Assembly (NCBI GenBank): GCA_016840645.1
Contig: JAEORY010000111.1
Span: forward strand, 1-9,902
Direction of reading: 5' to 3'
Length of the DNA stretch: 9,902 nucleotides
Origin: Candidatus Borrarchaeota archaeon
GTDB lineage: Archaea; Asgardarchaeota; Sifarchaeia; Borrarchaeales; Borrarchaeaceae
Shown: piece after piece, positions 6,499 to 9,902 of the stretch
Layout: the number at the start of each line of letters is the position of its first letter
Position numbering within the stretch: the first letter of the stretch is position 1
The notes under the pieces: model-generated
The model's input: the letters and a program-made list of their open reading frames with translations, nothing else
Told to the model about the DNA's origin: nothing
Databases searched by the model: none
Made by a program: the position numbers and the translations under genes

Positions 6499-7167
6499 TT
6501 AATCTTTTTTGTGGTGTTGAACATGGCAAAATCTACAAAACCATTGAATTTCGAGAGGTTTCGAATAATCTTCGTGATGAGCATCGAGACGAAGCTTTTT
6601 TCCACAGTTTTCACAAACTTCTGGTTTAATAATCTCTCCTTTCTGAATAGCATATTCAACAATTTTGTGAGCCCTTTCCTTTTCTGGATTTTTAATTCTC
6701 CATAATCTGTTCTGGTCTCTAACATTTTGTTTCTGCTCTTCTGAAAGATTAGACCTTTGTATTTTCTTCTTCTCAAGTAACTTTTCACGATTCTTCTCGT
6801 AATATTCCTTCCATTTTTTGCTCTGTTTAGAAGGATCGTAAACTTCTTTACGCTTAGCTCGAAGAATTTCCTTATTCTTTTGGCTATATTCTCTCGAATA
6901 TTCTCTATCCCTTTTTTTCTCTTCATCTGTTCGATTTTTGAGGTATTCTCTCTTTTTCTCACAAATATCTTTGGAATTTCTTGAATAGAAATTTCTGCCA
7001 ATTTCTCTACGTTTTTCAACGTTTTGTTTGGACCAATCAGACGATTGTTTGTTTGTACAAGATTTACATATACTTCGGATGGCTTTAGATCCATCCTTCC
7101 GTATTTTACCACTCTTGTAAAATTCACTCTCATCCTTTTCAATACCACACTTTTTACATACTTTCAT
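6499..7167 (-). CDS. Free-standing HNH homing endonuclease
   Basis: A 222-residue predicted nuclease. The N-terminus has a zinc-finger-like Cys pair set (C4, C7, C34, C37). A long Lys/Glu/Arg-rich helical region (about 40-170) follows, probably for DNA contact. The C-terminus carries C185-x-x-C188, then DAHHEDYSKPLEIQWFC with H197, H198 and D200, then C211-x-x-C214 and H218-H219, a zinc-braced HNH of a type widespread in phages. The capsid gene upstream and the head gene downstream are both complete, so this is an intergenic insertion, not an intron ORF. It is much more AT-rich and Lys-rich than its neighbours, supporting transfer. The near-perfect Shine-Dalgarno AAGGAGGT precedes the ATG but is folded into a predicted hairpin. 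Cleavage site and activity are unknown; the flanking structural genes of relatives are the obvious candidates. Confidence 0.85.
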   Translation of the reverse strand: MKVCKKCGIEKDESEFYKSGKIRKDGSKAIRSICKSCTNKQSSDWSKQNVEKRREIGRNFYSRNSKDICEKKREYLKNRTDEEKKRDREYSREYSQKNKEILRAKRKEVYDPSKQSKKWKEYYEKNREKLLEKKKIQRSNLSEEQKQNVRDQNRLWRIKNPEKERAHKIVEYAIQKGEIIKPEVCENCGKKLRLDAHHEDYSKPLEIQWFCRFCHVQHHKKD

Positions 7168-7192
7168 AAGACCTCCTTATAGAGATCTTATG
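7165..7192 (-). promoter_or_regulatory. Hairpin masking the Shine-Dalgarno and start codon of the HNH gene
   Basis: In minus-strand RNA the arms CAUAAGAUCUC (7192-7182) and GAGGUCUUAUG (7175-7165) pair over 11 positions with a single U-G wobble, around a 6-base loop UAUAAG. The 3' arm contains the GAGG of the Shine-Dalgarno sequence and ends exactly with the AUG of the endonuclease gene. Translation from read-through capsid mRNA should therefore be repressed. Transcripts starting inside or below the 5' arm would escape. Hairpins that hide the ribosome binding site are known for phage T4 homing endonucleases such as I-TevI. Confidence 0.75.
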
Positions 7193-7224
7193 TTACTAAT
7201 CTCAGCTTTATTTCCCAGCTAAAA

Positions 7225-8166
7225 TTATGAATGTGTTGCCTGCAGGTTAGTCATAAACGCATCGTTTAGGATCCTACTCACGAATGGGTGGGACCAGCCC
7301 ACGGTTCCTCTTTGGTGAAGAGGGTCAGCACTACCAGCAGAACCTAAAGGTTCCACGTAGAACTCTCCTGTTTCACTTCCAAGGTGTACAACTGCATATG
7401 CTTCCTTACCGATGATAAAGTTGTCATAAACAGCTGGTGATGCAGACGAAACACTTCCAACACTAGTGAAGAGCCATCTTACGTTTCCAGTGGTTCCCCA
7501 CTCAGCTTCTAGTACAGACTGCTGGTTAGGATATTGTGCACTGTGAACAAAGTTAGAAACTGCCTCTAGGTCATCTAGAAGAGCAGTATCAATGTAAGCC
7601 CAGAACGCAGGTCGTACAGGCGCAGTACCAAAGGCATCACGTCCAGTAACTACTTCTGAGATCATTTCTGCATCGTTACCCAAAAGAGTAAAGACAGCAG
7701 TGTCGATGTCTGCCTTAGTTAGCTCTGTAGGGGTGTTACCGTTAACACCATTGCTACAGGCTAGTGTAGAAGCAGTTGAAGCCAAAACATCACGAGTAAC
7801 TTCGTCAATGGTTTGACCTAAGTTCTGTGCAAGAAGTCTTGCGGCCTCATTAAGAACACGGTCTTCAACAGTGAGTTCTACTTGATTTGTGATGGTCACA
7901 AAGTTTCCATAGAAGTCAACCCGTGCTTTAATGTCAGTAGCAGATAGAGCGGCTCCTGGAGGAGTAATTCCATCTACAATAGGTACAGGCACTGTATCTA
8001 GTCGTGAATAACGTCTGAATACAATGGTATCACCTTCTTTTTCTGGCAATACACGTTTTTGTGCGAATTTGGTATGAATCAGTTGCGGATATGCCGTCAT
8101 GAGCAAAAGCCGGTCATAGTACTCCCGCACTGCTGGTGGCAATGTTGCTACATCTGTAATAGCCAT
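7225..8166 (-). CDS. Major capsid protein, N4-gp56 family
   Basis: A 313-residue HK97-fold coat protein that would form the icosahedral shell. The family pattern is clear. Residues 9-42 read LPPAVREYYDRLLLMTAYPQ, then HTKFAQKRVLPE, and are followed by GDTIVFRRYSRLD and a VPIVDGITPPG turn (61-71). Next come the E-loop/P-domain-like YGNFVTITNQVELTVED (86-102), the long helix ARLLAQNLGQTIDEVTRDVLA (109-129) and the C-terminal GTVGWSHPFVSRILNDAFM (287-305). Length fits the shorter members of the family. AAAGGA lies seven to nine bases before the ATG. It follows the scaffold gene by 22 bases and is followed by the inserted endonuclease. The protein ends normally, so the insertion has not truncated it. 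This is the firmest functional call in the window. Confidence 0.93.
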   Translation of the reverse strand: MAITDVATLPPAVREYYDRLLLMTAYPQLIHTKFAQKRVLPEKEGDTIVFRRYSRLDTVPVPIVDGITPPGAALSATDIKARVDFYGNFVTITNQVELTVEDRVLNEAARLLAQNLGQTIDEVTRDVLASTASTLACSNGVNGNTPTELTKADIDTAVFTLLGNDAEMISEVVTGRDAFGTAPVRPAFWAYIDTALLDDLEAVSNFVHSAQYPNQQSVLEAEWGTTGNVRWLFTSVGSVSSASPAVYDNFIIGKEAYAVVHLGSETGEFYVEPLGSAGSADPLHQRGTVGWSHPFVSRILNDAFMTNLQATHS

Positions 8167-8188
8167 TATGCTTTCCTTTAGTTAAGAG

Positions 8189-8851
8189 TTAAAATCGTCC
8201 CAGATTCTTGTTGGCCATCTTCATAAAATCGTCATCAGACATGTTCCTAAAATTACTTACTTGCGATTGAGGCGATGTACTTCCCACAGCTGATAAGTTC
8301 CCGGCTCTGTTGCCGTTCTCAACTATGCGTTTTGCATCTGCAGACTTTTTAGCCTCATGTTTATTGTCTCTATAAGAGTCACTATTCTTCGCAAGGAAAT
8401 AAGCAAGTTCATATTTGTTTGGATCATTCTGAAGGGTAGCTTTCAATGCTGGGTTCTTTGCAATTACATCTGGTAGGTACTTCGTAACTACATCATTGTA
8501 ATCATTATACTTCTGTTGAACACGTAGCTCTTCAACGCTGGATTGATAATTCTGTTGTACTTGGCCAAGTAGCTTCTTAGCCTCCTTAACGGTCAATACA
8601 TCGTCGTCAGTCAAACCAAGATCATCCTCCTGTTTAGGAGCCTGTTGTTGGTTTGCTTGCATTAGTGATACATGATCTTGAAGCATTTTCATTTGCTCTT
8701 GAAGCTGCTGACGTTCACGTCTCTCTGCTTGTAAAGCAGTCACAGGAACCATGTCCGGTGTATGCTCCGCTTGAGACTGTTCTTGTACAGCGACTTCAGG
8801 ACCGGCGGCGTCCACAACCATTTCGCCCGTTTCTGCTACTGGATCTTCCAT
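8189..8851 (-). CDS. Probable capsid scaffolding protein
   Basis: A 220-residue acidic, Gln-rich protein directly before the capsid gene, the standard position for a scaffold. These proteins line the inside of the growing procapsid and leave before DNA packaging. Residues 1-35 are acidic and low-complexity. Residues 36-70 (ALQAERRERQQLQEQMKMLQ and onward) form a predicted coiled coil. Residues 79-100 (GLTDDDVLTVKEAKKLLGQV) carry a 'dDDvlTvkeakkll' pattern often seen in phage scaffolds. The end (SNFRNMSDDDFMKMANKNLG) is helical and charged, as needed to bind coat protein. No enzymatic motif is seen. AGGAG lies eight bases before the ATG. The call rests on composition, helices and position. Confidence 0.72.
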   Translation of the reverse strand: MEDPVAETGEMVVDAAGPEVAVQEQSQAEHTPDMVPVTALQAERRERQQLQEQMKMLQDHVSLMQANQQQAPKQEDDLGLTDDDVLTVKEAKKLLGQVQQNYQSSVEELRVQQKYNDYNDVVTKYLPDVIAKNPALKATLQNDPNKYELAYFLAKNSDSYRDNKHEAKKSADAKRIVENGNRAGNLSAVGSTSPQSQVSNFRNMSDDDFMKMANKNLGRF

Positions 8852-8884
8852 TAGTTTTCTCCTACGCCCTTAAAGTTGGCGGCA

Positions 8885-9259
8885 CTACATTTGATTATAG
8901 ACATACGCTCCTGCGATATCTGAGCGACCTTCCTGTACTGCAGGGGCAGATTCTAGCCCTAACAACGGTGATAAGCGCTCCAAATCGATTGGCATGTCAT
9001 GTACGTTTATTTTATGATCAATAATTTCCCCATTTTTCACCTCTAGGATGATCGTTCCCAACATGGGTTTGGGTTTCTTGTCATAGTCCTTAACAAGACG
9101 AACCAGGACGTACTCGCCTGTGTTCATCTTCATTTTGGTCGGACGATGGTGAATAACGATCCAGAAATGACCATGAGGTCTGCGATTCAAGATGTCTTGG
9201 ACTTCTTGGTCGTCTGCCTTAATCATCTCCTGAACTGTCTCACGAAGTTCTTGTACCAT
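8885..9259 (-). CDS. Phage protein of unknown function, 124 residues
   Basis: A small soluble protein between the portal-like end and the scaffold. Residues 1-27 are helical and charged (ELRETVQEMIKADDQEVQDI). The centre (29-79) is beta-rich: HGHFWIVIHHRPTKMKMNTG, then YVLVRLVKDYDKKPKPMLGT and IILEVKNGEI. After this come a HDMPIDLERLSPLLG segment and a disordered tail. It reads like a compact conserved domain, but I do not recognise a family. The upstream stop and its Shine-Dalgarno share bases (TAGGAA), about six bases before the ATG, so it is likely translated with its neighbour. It could be a minor head or assembly protein; there is no direct evidence. Confidence 0.65.
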   Translation of the reverse strand: MVQELRETVQEMIKADDQEVQDILNRRPHGHFWIVIHHRPTKMKMNTGEYVLVRLVKDYDKKPKPMLGTIILEVKNGEIIDHKINVHDMPIDLERLSPLLGLESAPAVQEGRSDIAGAYVYNQM

Positions 9260-9267
9260 TTAAATTC

Positions 9268-9456
9268 CTAGTATTTGTAATTGAAAGCCTTGTCTGAATA
9301 GCCTTTCTTCTCCATTTTAGAACGCTGAACACGTCCCATATCAAACTTCTGTGGAGAAGTGGTGCTAATTGGAGAAGTGTTGCCATGATTTTTCATGACC
9401 CCTTTTCCTGCTTTTGGAGCTTTAGGCATCTTGTCCATGTTTTTGTATTTAGGCAT
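9268..9456 (-). CDS. Small basic protein of unknown function, 62 residues
   Basis: The frame is open further upstream, but the ATG at 9456 is the likely start. GAGG lies six bases before it, and the upstream extension would lie out of frame inside the portal-like gene. From this ATG the gene overlaps the stop of the upstream gene by 8 bases. The protein is Lys-, Pro-, Ser- and Met-rich (MPKYKNMDKMPKAPKAGKG), with no hydrophobic core in the first half, and ends KMEKKGYSDKAFNYKY. It looks largely unstructured and positively charged, so nucleic-acid or portal contact is conceivable but speculative. No family recognised. Confidence 0.6.
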   Translation of the reverse strand: MPKYKNMDKMPKAPKAGKGVMKNHGNTSPISTTSPQKFDMGRVQRSKMEKKGYSDKAFNYKY

Positions 9457-9902
9457 CTGTAACCTCTTGGTTGGGTTGGTTAATTGCCCCTGTTGGAGTC
9501 TCACCCATACCAGGGGATTGTTGATCAGGCATTCCGCCTGACTGAGAAATAGAAACATCATCAGCTTTTATCTGTTCTTCTTCTAATTTATTCTTCTCAC
9601 GAAGAAGTGCTGCTAACATAAGTTCTTCTTTAGCTGTTCTTACATCAACCTCATCAAGCTCCTTAATAGCCCTTGCCTGATCTAGAACCGCTTGTGTTCT
9701 ATTTTGTACGGCTTCAGAGGCCCTTTCATCTTCAAGACCCATGTTTGCAATAGCCCTTGTAAACCGTTCCTTAGCACCTGCAACTTGTTGTAGGGATTGA
9801 GAGGTTGCAAGGTCTTTCTGTGCCTGCAATAATTCTTGTTGAATTGCTTCTTGTTTTTGTGCAGCCTCTGCTTGTTGTTTCTCCATAGCTGCGATTTCTT
9901 CA
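9449..9902 (-). CDS. C-terminal end of a large head protein, probably portal; cut by window edge
   Basis: The frame stays open to the last base (EEIAA precedes the first visible Met at 9886), so this is the 3' end of a longer gene. About the first 110 visible residues are a Gln/Glu/Ala/Lys-rich coiled coil (KQQAEAAQKQEAIQQELLQA, then AKERFTRAIANMGLEDERAS, then AKEELMLAALLREKNKLEEE). The last 35 are flexible (SISQSGGMPDQQSPGMG ... TPTGAINQPNQEVTDA). Portal proteins of podovirus-like phages often end in such a helical, Gln-rich barrel region plus a disordered tail. The gene lies two small genes before scaffold and capsid, where a portal gene is expected. The diagnostic N-terminal portal domain is outside the window, so portal is inferred from order and composition. 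Confidence 0.55.
   Translation of the reverse strand, partial: EEIAAMEKQQAEAAQKQEAIQQELLQAQKDLATSQSLQQVAGAKERFTRAIANMGLEDERASEAVQNRTQAVLDQARAIKELDEVDVRTAKEELMLAALLREKNKLEEEQIKADDVSISQSGGMPDQQSPGMGETPTGAINQPNQEVTDA

Noticed and set aside
6474..7148. A second long minus-strand frame (224 codons) over the HNH gene, ending in ATGA with the next gene
   Set aside because: It reads as Lys/Arg/Ile/Asn-rich sequence with no domain, in a shifted frame of an AT-rich gene. The HNH frame has clear Cys/His motifs and a strong ribosome binding site. The ATGA is probably chance.
6499..7224. Group I intron containing the HNH gene
   Set aside because: The capsid gene has an intact C-terminus and stop, and the next gene has its own start and ribosome binding site. 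No split exon is seen.
7193..7224. A promoter in the gap after the capsid gene
   Set aside because: There are some AT-rich -10-like strings, but no paired -35 or phage-type promoter that I can support.
1..9902. tRNA genes, CRISPR arrays, insertion sequences, attachment sites
   Set aside because: No cloverleaf, spaced direct repeats, transposase or integrase was seen on either strand, and coding density leaves almost no room.

Overview
The window looks like part of the virion-morphogenesis operon of a tailed bacteriophage (or a prophage of one). Coding density is very high. Genes nearly abut or overlap, no gap exceeds about 60 bases, and almost everything reads on the minus strand. The best family anchor is an N4-gp56-family major capsid protein. 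Around it the order is portal end, small proteins, scaffold, capsid, head protein, connector/adaptor, tail proteins, fibre. The adaptor looks like the SU10/phiEco32 type and the 786-residue tail protein looks nozzle-like, so a podovirus-like short-tailed particle is the best guess. No lifestyle gene (integrase, repressor) or host marker is visible, so the host cannot be named.

Layout in transcription order, from right to left. (1) 9902-9449: C-terminal end of a large protein cut by the window edge, probably the portal. (2) 9456-9268 and 9259-8885: two small proteins of unknown function. (3) 8851-8189: probable scaffold. (4) 8166-7225: major capsid protein. (5) 7167-6499: a free-standing HNH endonuclease gene inserted between the capsid gene and the next structural gene. 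Its ribosome binding site and start codon lie inside a predicted 11-bp hairpin. (6) 6477-5884: probable head decoration or accessory protein carrying one E1-FCCH-like beta module. (7) 5876-5845: possible intrinsic terminator separating head and tail blocks. (8) 5826-5506: conserved small protein. (9) 5496-4591: head-tail adaptor with an inserted beta domain. (10) 4581-3928: tail structural protein. (11) 3931-1571: nozzle-like tail protein with three more FCCH-like modules. (12) 1574-1005: fibre/adhesin-like protein. (13) 1030-467: GNAT-like acetyltransferase. On the plus strand, 1-534 is the 3' part of a second, unrelated HNH-type endonuclease gene. It converges on the acetyltransferase gene and overlaps its end by 68 bases.

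The structural genes form a head-building cassette followed by a tail-building cassette, with ATGA start/stop overlaps (1571-1574, 3928-3931) suggesting translational coupling. Two endonuclease genes of different families sit at an internal junction and at one end of the cassette, as selfish homing genes often do. The most interesting signals are the hairpin that would mask translation of the inserted endonuclease and the spread of one beta module, four times, through a head gene and a tail gene.
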